Assembly: GCA_964430225.1 (NCBI GenBank)
Contig: CAYSFE010000007.1
Span: 1 to 43,322 of the forward strand
DNA from: CAYSFE01 sp964430225
GTDB taxonomy: Bacteria; Patescibacteriota; Dojkabacteria; GCA-016699595; JBAXKR01
Reading direction: 5' to 3'
Length of the DNA: 43,322 bases
How positions within the stretch are numbered: position 1 is the first letter of the stretch; the number at the start of each line of letters is the position of its first letter. The notes under the pieces are model-generated. The model had not been told where the DNA came from, searched no databases, and saw nothing but the letters and a program-made list of their open reading frames with translations. Position numbers and translations under genes: made by a program. This document shows, in pieces, positions 17,193 through 24,977 of the stretch.

Positions 17193-17891
17193 ATGGAAAT
17201 TTTAGCTAAACTTCAAAACAAAAAGAATAAATTACTTAGTTATTTACCATACACTAAGATAGTACCTGCAATACTAACAAGTGACCCAATTGTCTTTAAG
17301 CAAAGGATAAAGGGACTAAGTATGATAAGTGACAGGGTAGATATAGACATAATTGATGACAGCCTTATACAAGGTAATGTAACTTTAGGATTAGAAGAAG
17401 TAATGGAACTCCTAAGTGAATTTGAAACAAAGGTAGGTATACATTTCATGACTTCACATTTTGATTTAGAACTTGTAAGAAGATCTCCTAAAATAGAGAA
17501 TATCGTAATAGAAGCTAAACTCATGAGTGAAGAAGAGGGATTCATAGATGAGATACTAAATATGGTTTTAGAACAAAATAGAAGAATTAGAATTGGAATT
17601 AGTTTTGATCCTGATGACAACATTGAAGAACATTTGGAAGTACTAAAACAGTTTGATTTTGTTCAACTCATGACGGTTGTTCCAGGTCGTCAAGGTGCAC
17701 CTTTTGAAGTTCCAGTTCTTAAAAACTTACCAATCCTCTTTAAAGAAAACATTTCTGTTAAACTAGATGGTGGGATAAACATATCTAATTTAGATGCACT
17801 TCTTCCTGAAGAAAGGGTTTTAATAAAACAAGTAGAAGAAGTTTCGGTTGGAGAATATTTCTCTGAAGTATTTGATGAAAAAGACAATTGA
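17193..17891 (+). CDS. Ribulose-phosphate 3-epimerase-like protein, divergent
   Basis: 232 aa TIM-barrel protein. Aligned by eye to Rpe: VPAILTSD (usual PSILSAD), VDIDIIDDS (usual iHiDVMDG), IHFMTSH (usual vHLMv), TVVPGRQGAPF (usual TVNPGFGGQ.F) and KLDGGIN (usual vDGGI). The first metal-binding His of the family is replaced by Asp50, while Asp52, His84 and the Asp of DGG are kept. Lying between rpiB and the transketolase genes, it probably supplies xylulose-5-phosphate. Because of the metal-site change, a related reaction cannot be excluded. Overlaps transketolase by 17 bp. Confidence 0.75.
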   Translation: MEILAKLQNKKNKLLSYLPYTKIVPAILTSDPIVFKQRIKGLSMISDRVDIDIIDDSLIQGNVTLGLEEVMELLSEFETKVGIHFMTSHFDLELVRRSPKIENIVIEAKLMSEEEGFIDEILNMVLEQNRRIRIGISFDPDDNIEEHLEVLKQFDFVQLMTVVPGRQGAPFEVPVLKNLPILFKENISVKLDGGINISNLDALLPEERVLIKQVEEVSVGEYFSEVFDEKDN

Positions 17892-18720
17892 AAAATTAAA
17901 AAAAATATCTAATGAGAGTAGAAAACTAATTCTACAAATGACCACGGAGGCAGGGAGCGGTCATATAGCTGGTGCTATGGGTATCATAGATGTTGTTACA
18001 TACCTATACTACAATGAAATGAGTTTTAATAAAGTTGAGAAATATTTTGATGAGGGAGTGAAAAGAGACTCAATACTTGATCCAAATAGAGATAGACTTA
18101 TTCTATCAGCTGCTCATATGGTCCCATCTCTTTATGCCACTCTTTCACAATTAGGATTCATTAATCCATCTGAACTCATGAATTTAAGATCTCTTGGATC
18201 TAAACTTCAAGGGCATACAAATCTAGACTTAGAGATAGGAATAGAAACAAGTGGAGGATCATTAGGACAAGGAGTAGGGATAGCAGCAGGCCTGGCTAAA
18301 TCTTTTAAGATATATGATAAAAAAAGTAAGGTATATTGTATTGTTGGGGATGGTGAATCAAATGAAGGTTCTGTTTGGGAAGCATTCATGTTCTCATCGA
18401 AATACAAACTCGATAACTTAATATATATTTTTGATCATAACAATATTCAACAATCAAACTTTGGGGATCAAATAATGCCATTACTTGATATTAAAGCAAA
18501 GCTTACAGACTTTGGTCTACATGTAATAGAGATAGATGGAAATGATTTTATAGATATTGAAAGAGGATTTAATGAGGCTCATGAAGTGAAAGGTAAACCA
18601 ATTTGTATTTTAGCAAACACAATTCCAGGTAAAGGAGTAAGCTTTATAGAACATAACTATATTTGGCATAGTAAACCTTTAGATAAAGAACAATTAAAAG
18701 AAGCATTAAATGAGCTTTAA
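17875..18720 (+). CDS. tktA: Transketolase, N-terminal (thiamine diphosphate-binding) subunit
   Basis: 281 aa from the ATG at 17875 (MKKTIEKLKK); an upstream TTG at 17848 would deepen the overlap with the epimerase-like gene. Carries EAGSGHIAGAMG, HTNLDLEIGIETSGGSLGQGVGIAAG and the thiamine diphosphate/Mg motif GDGESNEGSVWEA followed by FDHNNIQ. This is only the first half of classical transketolase; the second half is the next gene, overlapping by 11 bp. Two-subunit transketolases occur in archaea and several bacteria. Confidence 0.93.
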   Translation: MKKTIEKLKKISNESRKLILQMTTEAGSGHIAGAMGIIDVVTYLYYNEMSFNKVEKYFDEGVKRDSILDPNRDRLILSAAHMVPSLYATLSQLGFINPSELMNLRSLGSKLQGHTNLDLEIGIETSGGSLGQGVGIAAGLAKSFKIYDKKSKVYCIVGDGESNEGSVWEAFMFSSKYKLDNLIYIFDHNNIQQSNFGDQIMPLLDIKAKLTDFGLHVIEIDGNDFIDIERGFNEAHEVKGKPICILANTIPGKGVSFIEHNYIWHSKPLDKEQLKEALNEL

Positions 18721-19642
18721 GATAACAAACAAAAAAGAGAGTATTAGAGATGGACTTGGAAGAGCAGTAGCTGAAATGGATCTAGATCCAGATATAGTAG
18801 TAGTTGTTGCTGACCTAGGTAAGTCTATAGGGCTCGATACTTTTTCTGATAACACTAGATATATTGAGTGTGGAATTGCTGAAGCTAACATGGTTACAGT
18901 AGCTACAGGTCTTGCTTTAAGTGGTAAGAAAGCAATATGTGGAAGCTTCGCTTCGTTTATCCCAGGAAGAGCATATGATCAAATTCGAACTTCGGTATGT
19001 TTAGAGAATGCTAATGTAAAATTAGTTGGTGGACATGCTGGTTTTTCTTGGAGTGCAGATGGAGCTCAAGTACAAAGTTTTGAAGATGTAGCCCTTATGA
19101 GAATACTCCCAAATATGAAGGTATATGTTCCATGTTGTGCATCTGAAGCTGAGATAATGGCTAAACTAATGATGGATGAATATGGTCCAGCATATTTAAG
19201 GGTAGAAAGAGAAGCAACAGAAGACTTTGAAATATCTGACTATAAATTAGGTAAGGCTCATATATTAAGAGAAGGAAAAGATGTAACAATGCTAGGAATG
19301 GGAAGTATAGTTAGTGAGGCATATATAGCTGCTGAGAAGCTTTCTAGTGAGTTAGGAATAGAAGCTGAGGTAATAAACGTATCTTGTATTAAGCCTCTTG
19401 ATAAACAAACAATTTTAGAATCAGTAAAGAAGACCGGTAAAGTATTGGTAGTAGAAGAGCACCAAAAGGCTGGGGGACTTTACTCTCTCATCTCTGAACT
19501 ATTCGCTTCTGAACTTCCTACAAAAGTGTATAGTATATCTATGAATGATTCTTTTGGAGAGTCGGCCAGATCATCTAAAGAGTTAAGAGATAAGTATGGT
19601 TTAAGTTCAGACAATATTTTTAATATAGTTTCTAAAATATAA
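18710..19642 (+). CDS. tktB: Transketolase, C-terminal subunit
   Basis: 310 aa. YIECGIAEANMVTVATGLALSGKKAICGSFASF is the pyrimidine-binding domain with the conserved catalytic Glu (about residue 51). GGHAGFSWSADGAQVQSFEDVALMR and the C-terminal domain with VVEEHQKAGGL follow. It completes the enzyme begun by the preceding gene and moves two-carbon units between pentose, triose and hexose phosphates. The 11-bp overlap supports stoichiometric coupled synthesis of the two subunits. Confidence 0.93.
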   Translation: MSFKITNKKESIRDGLGRAVAEMDLDPDIVVVVADLGKSIGLDTFSDNTRYIECGIAEANMVTVATGLALSGKKAICGSFASFIPGRAYDQIRTSVCLENANVKLVGGHAGFSWSADGAQVQSFEDVALMRILPNMKVYVPCCASEAEIMAKLMMDEYGPAYLRVEREATEDFEISDYKLGKAHILREGKDVTMLGMGSIVSEAYIAAEKLSSELGIEAEVINVSCIKPLDKQTILESVKKTGKVLVVEEHQKAGGLYSLISELFASELPTKVYSISMNDSFGESARSSKELRDKYGLSSDNIFNIVSKI

Positions 19643-19652
19643 ATATATACAT

Positions 19653-20417
19653 ATGTTAGATCTCTCACCAATATCAAGAAAAGAATCTATCGTAATGCTT
19701 GCATATGATCAAGGTTTTGAAATAGGTCCACTAACTTTTAATGATAAGAGTTATGACCCTAAATATATTTTAGACTTGGCAGTAAAGTATAAGTTTAGCT
19801 GTGTAGCACTTCATAAGGGATTAGCTGAGAAATACTATCCTGAATATAGTGATAAGCTTCCACTAGTAGTTAAACTAAATGGAAAGACAAGTCTTTATCA
19901 AGAAGAACCAATTTCACGCATGTCTTGTTCTGTAGACTATGCCAAATTCTTAGGAGCTAAAGCAGTCGGATACACTCTTTACTTAGGATCAGAATATGAA
20001 GACGATATGTTAGAAGAGCTTGGTAAAGCACAAGAAAGAGCAAGACAAATTGGTATGATATTTATCCTTTGGGCATATCCAAAAGCATATCATATTGAAA
20101 ATGAAACAGAACCAGGACTTGTTGAATATGCAGCTCGAATTGGACTTGAAGTAGGAGCGGATGTAGTAAAGATAAAATATCCACATTCAAAAGATAATAA
20201 AATAGATGCTGAAAAAGCCTTAAGTGACGCTGTAAAGTTAGCTGGAAAGTGTAAAGTCTTAGTAGCAGGAGGAGCTAAGATGGATGAAGGAGATTTCTTA
20301 AAGAAAATAGAGTCTATCAAGAAAGCAGGAGCATATGGAATGGCCGTAGGAAGAAATGTATGGAATAGCGAGAATCCTGATAAGGTTTGTAGTAAAATAA
20401 ATGAACTTTTTATTTAA
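19653..20417 (+). CDS. fbaB: Fructose-bisphosphate aldolase, archaeal class I (DhnA/FbaB family)
   Basis: 254 aa. AYDQGFEIGP matches the archaeal AfDHGlehGP motif. VVKLNGKTSL, GAKAVGYTLYLGSEYE, WAYPKAYHI and ADVVKIKYPHS follow; the last carries the Schiff-base lysine (archaeal VKvKYtG). GGAKMDEGDFL and MAVGRNVW are the phosphate-binding end. Cleaves fructose-1,6-bisphosphate to triose phosphates, feeding tpiA and gapN. It starts 10 bp after the transketolase stop. Confidence 0.92.
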   Translation: MLDLSPISRKESIVMLAYDQGFEIGPLTFNDKSYDPKYILDLAVKYKFSCVALHKGLAEKYYPEYSDKLPLVVKLNGKTSLYQEEPISRMSCSVDYAKFLGAKAVGYTLYLGSEYEDDMLEELGKAQERARQIGMIFILWAYPKAYHIENETEPGLVEYAARIGLEVGADVVKIKYPHSKDNKIDAEKALSDAVKLAGKCKVLVAGGAKMDEGDFLKKIESIKKAGAYGMAVGRNVWNSENPDKVCSKINELFI

Positions 20418-20432
20418 TCATTTATATTCTTT

Positions 20433-20525
20433 ATGGCAGACGCATACTATAGTGATGATCAAGAATTAAACAAAGATGAATTAGACCTAAGTTTTCTTGA
20501 TGAGAAAAAAGAGGAAAAGAAGTGA
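20433..20525 (+). CDS. 30-residue acidic small ORF upstream of a glycosyltransferase
   Basis: ATG at 20433 and TGA at 20523-20525. The product is 30 aa and strongly charged (DDQELNKDELDLSFLDEKKEEKK). It fills the gap between the aldolase and the glycosyltransferase, and its stop overlaps the glycosyltransferase GTG start by 4 bp (GTGA). It may be a real micro-protein or a leader peptide allowing coupled translation of a gene with a GTG start. Confidence 0.45.
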   Translation: MADAYYSDDQELNKDELDLSFLDEKKEEKK

Positions 20526-21646
20526 GAATAGGTATTGTTCTTCCCCATATCTTTATGACAAAAGACATCTTTAATGATGTCATTTTTGCTCCTGGATCTT
20601 TAGCTATTACTCTTTGTAAAGAACTTAAAGAATTAGGAAATGAAGTTACTTTCTTTTCACCAGGATATATTGTGGAAGGAGTGAATAACATAAATGCAGA
20701 TCTATCATTCTTTGAATCAGAATTAAAAGTAAGAGGATACTCATATATTGAGCTTCTTAAGAAACATCCATTAACTTTCATATCCTTATCCCGTCAGGTT
20801 CAATCCGATTTAATAGTACAAGCAATTAAATTTGCAAATGAGAATCTAGACGTTTTACACATCTTTAGTTTAGAAGAAGAAATATCTCTTCCAATTTCTT
20901 CTTTTTCTAAAGTCCCTGTATGTTTTACTCATCATGAACCATTTAACTATCTAACAAAGTATAGATCACAGTTTGAGAGATACCCTAATCTTAACTATAT
21001 ATCCATATCCCTCTCTCAACAAAAAACAGTAAGTTCTAGGATTAACTTTGTGGGGAATGTATACAATGGTATTCCTGAGAGTGAATACACGCCTATTGCT
21101 AAAGCTTCTTTAGACTACTTTGCATATTCTGGAAGGATAATAGAGCCTAAAGGAGTTCATCTGGCTATTAAAACCTGTATAAAGGCTAAAAAGAAGCTAA
21201 AAATAGCTGGTAAATACTATGATAAATACTTTGATGAAGTAATAAATCCATTAATAGAAAACAATAAGGAATACATTGAATATGTGGGATTTCTTAAAAC
21301 AGATAAAGAAAAGAATGAGTTCTATGGTAACGCTATTGCAACCCTAGTACCTTCAACTTGGGATGAGCCTTTTGGAATGGTAGCTATAGAATCTCTGGCA
21401 TCAGGTACACCAGTAATTGCTCTTAAGTCAGGAGCTCTAGAAGAAATAGTAAAAGATAAAGTAACTGGATTCTTAGTAGAAAAGAAAGTAAATGAAGAAG
21501 AAACAATTAATGGATTAGTAGAAGTAATTAAGAATATTGGGAATATTGATAGAACAGAATGTAGAAATGATTTCTTAAAAAGATTTACAAGTAAGAAAAT
21601 GGCGACAGAGTATATGAACATCTATCGCCATTTAACAACCTCTTAA
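20522..21646 (+). CDS. GT-B fold glycosyltransferase, family 4-like
   Basis: 374 aa, GTG start overlapping the small ORF. N-terminal Rossmann domain MRIGIVLPHIF with a glycine-containing acceptor loop (APGSLAITLCKEL). C-terminal donor domain: YSGRIIEPKGVHLAI, the sugar-nucleotide motif DEPFGMVAIESLASGTPVIA (E-x7-E), and GFLVEK. No membrane segment, so cytoplasmic or peripheral. Probably adds a sugar to a lipid or surface glycan; donor and acceptor cannot be read from sequence. Its stop directly abuts the stop of the convergent secreted-protein gene. Confidence 0.88.
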   Translation: MRIGIVLPHIFMTKDIFNDVIFAPGSLAITLCKELKELGNEVTFFSPGYIVEGVNNINADLSFFESELKVRGYSYIELLKKHPLTFISLSRQVQSDLIVQAIKFANENLDVLHIFSLEEEISLPISSFSKVPVCFTHHEPFNYLTKYRSQFERYPNLNYISISLSQQKTVSSRINFVGNVYNGIPESEYTPIAKASLDYFAYSGRIIEPKGVHLAIKTCIKAKKKLKIAGKYYDKYFDEVINPLIENNKEYIEYVGFLKTDKEKNEFYGNAIATLVPSTWDEPFGMVAIESLASGTPVIALKSGALEEIVKDKVTGFLVEKKVNEEETINGLVEVIKNIGNIDRTECRNDFLKRFTSKKMATEYMNIYRHLTTS

Positions 21647-22228
21647 TTACTTTGTAACTGTTTTGTCATAATTAATCGCTGGAAAATATAATTCAATTAT
21701 TTTCTTTAAATTAGATCTCCAAACAGTTGTTGCATCGCTTTCGTTCTCAGGTGAACAAGTATCACCAGTAGTTAATTTAACATTAACTCTTGTCATATTC
21801 TTTGCTGCTTCTGGACTCACTCTACCTTTAAATACAACTTTGCCATTATCTAGAAATCCTACTTTTTCCATTTCTATTGCATCTGGATCAATATCCTCAG
21901 GTTTCATTAAAGTAGTTACTCCCTCTGTTGATAAAGTAGCACTATCTGGTTCCCATAAAACATCTTTAGGTGCATTTCCTCCTGTGCTTACTATAGTAGT
22001 CTCTGCTCTAAATTCTGCCTTACCATTTACTAGGTAATTTCCAGCAACTATTTGAGATGGATTTTCTAGTATTAGATTAGTTCTACATACTGGGCCACCA
22101 TCTGCTCTTACTTGAACAGGTCTAACTAAAGTAACTGCTGAAGCTGCTAATGCTGCTCCTAAAAGTAACCTTCCTCCATTCTTTTTCACTATGTCTACTG
22201 TGTCTTTAACGATTGTTCTAATTTCCAT
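21647..22228 (-). CDS. Secreted protein of unknown function
   Basis: 193 aa. Residues ~1-42 resemble a signal peptide: Lys-rich start, hydrophobic LLLGAALAASAVTLV, possible cleavage after VRA. The mature part is beta-rich and acidic with two cysteines (PVCRTNL and DTCSPEN) that could pair. No family recognised. It is preceded by a promoter and a structured non-coding stretch that may be its leader. Confidence 0.6.
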   Translation of the reverse strand: MEIRTIVKDTVDIVKKNGGRLLLGAALAASAVTLVRPVQVRADGGPVCRTNLILENPSQIVAGNYLVNGKAEFRAETTIVSTGGNAPKDVLWEPDSATLSTEGVTTLMKPEDIDPDAIEMEKVGFLDNGKVVFKGRVSPEAAKNMTRVNVKLTTGDTCSPENESDATTVWRSNLKKIIELYFPAINYDKTVTK

Positions 22229-22418
22229 TAGAATTAAGATAAAATATAAAATTATGATGCATCTAATAGCAGTAACGGAAGCCTATAGGAAAAGTAACAG
22301 GAAAATAGAGGGGGTATAGAACGTCAAGGAGATCCTTTCGGATCTCAGTGACTGTAATACAAACCTTGCGGAGTGTACTACGGTAAATCCAAGATCTTGC
22401 GAAATTGGATTCGTTAAT
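22229..22418 (-). ncRNA. Candidate structured RNA: leader of the secreted-protein gene or separate small RNA
   Basis: No ORF fills 22229-22458. Three consecutive hairpins are visible: 22329-22335 with 22340-22346 (GAGATCC/GGATCTC, perfect 7 bp, extended across a symmetric AG/AG loop by 22323-22326 with 22349-22352); 22352-22361 with 22374-22383 (10 positions, one or two imperfect); 22386-22392 with 22405-22411 (perfect 7 bp). A short outer helix (22320-22323 with 22412-22415) could close them into a cloverleaf-like shape of about 96 nt. On the minus strand the first hairpin has a GAAA tetraloop. A good promoter at 22419-22447 points the same way. It does not match SRP RNA, 6S, tmRNA or riboswitch motifs I know. 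Confidence 0.45.
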
Positions 22419-22447
22419 ACAATACAATTTATGAAATATATTGTCAA
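22419..22447 (-). promoter_or_regulatory. Promoter for the structured RNA and secreted-protein gene
   Basis: Reading the minus strand: TTGACA (perfect -35, complement of 22442-22447), 17-nt spacer, TATTGT (-10, complement of 22419-22424). The predicted start is near 22412, right at the first hairpin. Confidence 0.65.
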
Positions 22448-22458
22448 GAGAAAAAGGG

Positions 22459-24027
22459 CTATATTTTTAACTCTTGATCCTGTTTAAATATAAGTCCATT
22501 TTTAACTGCTAGTTCAGCCTTTTGGAGTTCACGAGCTATGTCCATAGCGTGGGGCATTTCTGAAAACACTAAGTTAGTTAGTAAAATATCACTCATTCTT
22601 TGAGCAGCTTTAGGCATCATCCCATTTATTCTAAATTGTTCTAGTTCTTCATTACCTGAAGCATCCATATGAGTACATACAATATCTTTACCATCTATTT
22701 CAATAATAACTGCACCTCTTTGATCAGTTCTACACATAGTTATGTTATTAAATCTTACTAGTAGTTTATTTGCTTCTTCATAGTTAGGTTCATATATTTG
22801 AGCTAATGAGGAAATAGTTGTGAGAGAACCTACACTCATATCTAGTTTCTTTCCTAAGTCATATTGAAGTTTTCTTAAAGCAAATGCATTTCTTGGCCAT
22901 GCATCAAACATGTCATTTGACCTAAAGTAGGCTGTAAGAAACAGCTTATGCTCTCTATATGCAAATTGTAGTTGAGTCATGCAAGGAACATTACCTGATT
23001 TAGTGGAGTTATCGCTCATCCATCCCTCAGCTACATTATCTACCCAAGGATTCCATATAGAGATCATAGCTCCTCTATCATATTTATAGTTCTTTAATTT
23101 CAAATATACTTCTTCAATTTGATTTAACACAAAATCATTTTGAGTAATTTCTATTTTTCCTAACTTTTTAAAGTATTCCTTAGATACTTTAGTATTGTTT
23201 TCTGATTTATATTTCTCATTTGGTAATCCAAGAGGGTGAGAGAACATTCTAGCCCCATAACCGTAATCTTCTTTACTAGATACTTTTTCAAAGAACCCTT
23301 TATAGTAGAGTTTTAAATCTTCTTTACTAAATGTAAACCAATCTGGAATATCAGGCTTCGTTGGATCTTCTTTTTCAATAACAGTAACTAAATTAACAAG
23401 CTCTCTTATCTCTCCAACTTTAATCATTCCTTTCTTACTTCCAAACCTCATAATATGTCTAAGTATTTGAGGCCATGCTTCTTTAATATAGTCGGTCCTA
23501 ATTGTGAATGTGGATTTTTCTGATGGAAATTTGTCTGTTTCTTTCTTCTCAGGTTCAGGAAATGTTTTAGCCTCACTCCAACTCTTTGAGTTTTTCTTAG
23601 ATACTTTTTTTAATTCTTCGCTTACTTTTGAGTGAGAAGAGTTATCAAGAAGTTTTACTACCTTCACTTTCTTTCTAAATAGCTCTAGTGATTCTTTATC
23701 AATCTCTTTATCAATGTTTGCTTTATCTACTCCAATCACAGCATTTTCATTATCTACTCCTTTCTCAATGAAGTTGATAAGGGCATCAGCACTTCCTGAC
23801 CTATTTGCTCCACATACTATTAATGTATCAATTACTGGATTTGCTAGGATATTACGGATGATATAGTTTACTCCAACCTTAGAGTAGAGCTGTCCACCAA
23901 TATTAAATTCTGTCTGATCAAGATTAGGTAATATAGCTTGCATAGGAGTCCATAAGGTAACTATACCCACATTAGATGTAGGATTAGCTATATGGAGTTT
24001 TTCTTTGTAATATATTGGCCAGTTCAT
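22459..24027 (-). CDS. Thymidylate synthase (archaeal-like) with an N-terminal MtrA/DUF4346-like domain
   Basis: 522 aa. Residues ~1-150 resemble the MtrA (tetrahydromethanopterin methyltransferase subunit A)/DUF4346 fold: FNIGGQLYSKVGVNYIIRNI, then NPVIDTLIVCGANRSGSADALINFIEKGV. Residues ~290-500 are a thymidylate synthase core: VPCMTQLQFAYRE with the likely catalytic cysteine near residue 346, then LFLTAYFRSNDMFDAWPRNA (dUMP-binding Arg-Ser and Asn region) and MSVGSLTTISSLAQIYE. Makes dTMP from dUMP. It overlaps the deaminase gene by 4 bp, giving a dCMP to dUMP to dTMP route. The domain calls are by eye; the folate or pterin used is unknown. Confidence 0.8.
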   Translation of the reverse strand: MNWPIYYKEKLHIANPTSNVGIVTLWTPMQAILPNLDQTEFNIGGQLYSKVGVNYIIRNILANPVIDTLIVCGANRSGSADALINFIEKGVDNENAVIGVDKANIDKEIDKESLELFRKKVKVVKLLDNSSHSKVSEELKKVSKKNSKSWSEAKTFPEPEKKETDKFPSEKSTFTIRTDYIKEAWPQILRHIMRFGSKKGMIKVGEIRELVNLVTVIEKEDPTKPDIPDWFTFSKEDLKLYYKGFFEKVSSKEDYGYGARMFSHPLGLPNEKYKSENNTKVSKEYFKKLGKIEITQNDFVLNQIEEVYLKLKNYKYDRGAMISIWNPWVDNVAEGWMSDNSTKSGNVPCMTQLQFAYREHKLFLTAYFRSNDMFDAWPRNAFALRKLQYDLGKKLDMSVGSLTTISSLAQIYEPNYEEANKLLVRFNNITMCRTDQRGAVIIEIDGKDIVCTHMDASGNEELEQFRINGMMPKAAQRMSDILLTNLVFSEMPHAMDIARELQKAELAVKNGLIFKQDQELKI

Positions 24028-24977
24028 ATTCTAATACAATCTATCCCATATCTTTTAAGGAGGTCAAATGAATATCCAGAACTATGATCTAAATGATAAA
24101 TAACCCTGGATATTGTGGTATGAGCTAGCGCTTTAGCACAAGTAGGACAAGGAAGAAGATTAACTAAAAGGGTAGTTCCCTTTAAACTTATCCCTTTATT
24201 AAGACAAATGTTTAGTATTCCAAGTTCTGAGTGATGAGTATCATAGAAATTAAGATCATTTTGAGGAGTAAAGTTTTTTTCTCTTAAAGATCCATTAAGA
24301 AGGGCATATGTTTCAAATGGTACTATCTCATTATGTGCTGAAGCTATTACTTTATTCCCCTTAAGTAGTATTGATCCAACCTGAAAGCTATGATCAAATG
24401 ATCTTTTAGAAACTGTCGTTAATGCCTCTAAATATTCACTTTCTTTTAAGATGGTAGGAAGTTTTGTTGTCCTGTCTATTACTTTTTTAACTTTCTTTTC
24501 GTACTCTTTTGCTTCTTTCTCATCAGTAAATGCAGATACTAGTTTGTATTTAAGTTCATTCTTTACAAGTGTTCCAAATACTTGAGTTTGATGAAATACT
24601 GATTTCCATGATCCATTTACAAGAACGTTTATTTTAGGTTTTAACGACTCTATTATGTATCTTGCGTCTCTTTGGTTATATTTAAGAAAAAGTAACTCTC
24701 TAGAAATATTTGCTTTACTTACTTTATCTATGAGGCTTTTAAAAGAAGATTCTTTAAGAGTTTCAAATTGAATTTGTCCATCAAATCCTTCTATATATTC
24801 TTCCTCTGCTATTCCCCAAAGAATATTTGAAGTGGAGATATATTCTTTAAAAAGTTCTAATATTCTAGCCTCTGAAATATCCCTAGATATGTGAATAAAG
24901 GTAAAAGGCTTATCTTTGATCCCTTCTGGTTTCTTACCAAATGCAATCTCACTCCATTTATATGTCTTAATTGTCAT
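24024..24977 (-). CDS. dCMP/cytidine deaminase-like protein with an unknown N-terminal domain
   Basis: 317 aa. The C-terminal ~125 residues carry the zinc-dependent deaminase signature: THHSELGILN (His and catalytic Glu, with Ser where Ala is usual) and LLPCPTCAKALAHT (the two zinc cysteines). This is the dCMP-deaminase/ComEB-type arrangement. The N-terminal ~185 residues contain FIHISRDISEARI, NILWGIAEEEYIEGFDGQ and NVLVNGSWKSVF and belong to no family I know. Coded directly upstream of the thymidylate synthase, so deamination of dCMP to dUMP is the likely job. Confidence 0.8.
   Translation of the reverse strand: MTIKTYKWSEIAFGKKPEGIKDKPFTFIHISRDISEARILELFKEYISTSNILWGIAEEEYIEGFDGQIQFETLKESSFKSLIDKVSKANISRELLFLKYNQRDARYIIESLKPKINVLVNGSWKSVFHQTQVFGTLVKNELKYKLVSAFTDEKEAKEYEKKVKKVIDRTTKLPTILKESEYLEALTTVSKRSFDHSFQVGSILLKGNKVIASAHNEIVPFETYALLNGSLREKNFTPQNDLNFYDTHHSELGILNICLNKGISLKGTTLLVNLLPCPTCAKALAHTTISRVIYHLDHSSGYSFDLLKRYGIDCIRI

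Noticed and set aside
20431..20781. 116-codon minus-strand ORF over the start of the glycosyltransferase
   Set aside because: It is antisense to a clear glycosyltransferase N-terminus and to the 30-aa ORF; no promoter or motif supports it.
22261..22440. SRP RNA, 6S RNA, tmRNA or TPP riboswitch
   Set aside because: The SRP tetraloop motif, tmRNA tag and tRNA-like end, and the paired TPP box are absent; only a partial CTGAGA match exists. Kept as an unassigned structured RNA.
22441..22478. TCAAGAG/CTCTTGA inverted repeat as terminator of the thymidylate synthase gene
   Set aside because: The loop is about 20 bases, the stem is AT-biased and one arm lies in the coding end; it also overlaps the -35 box, so a terminator role is not supported.
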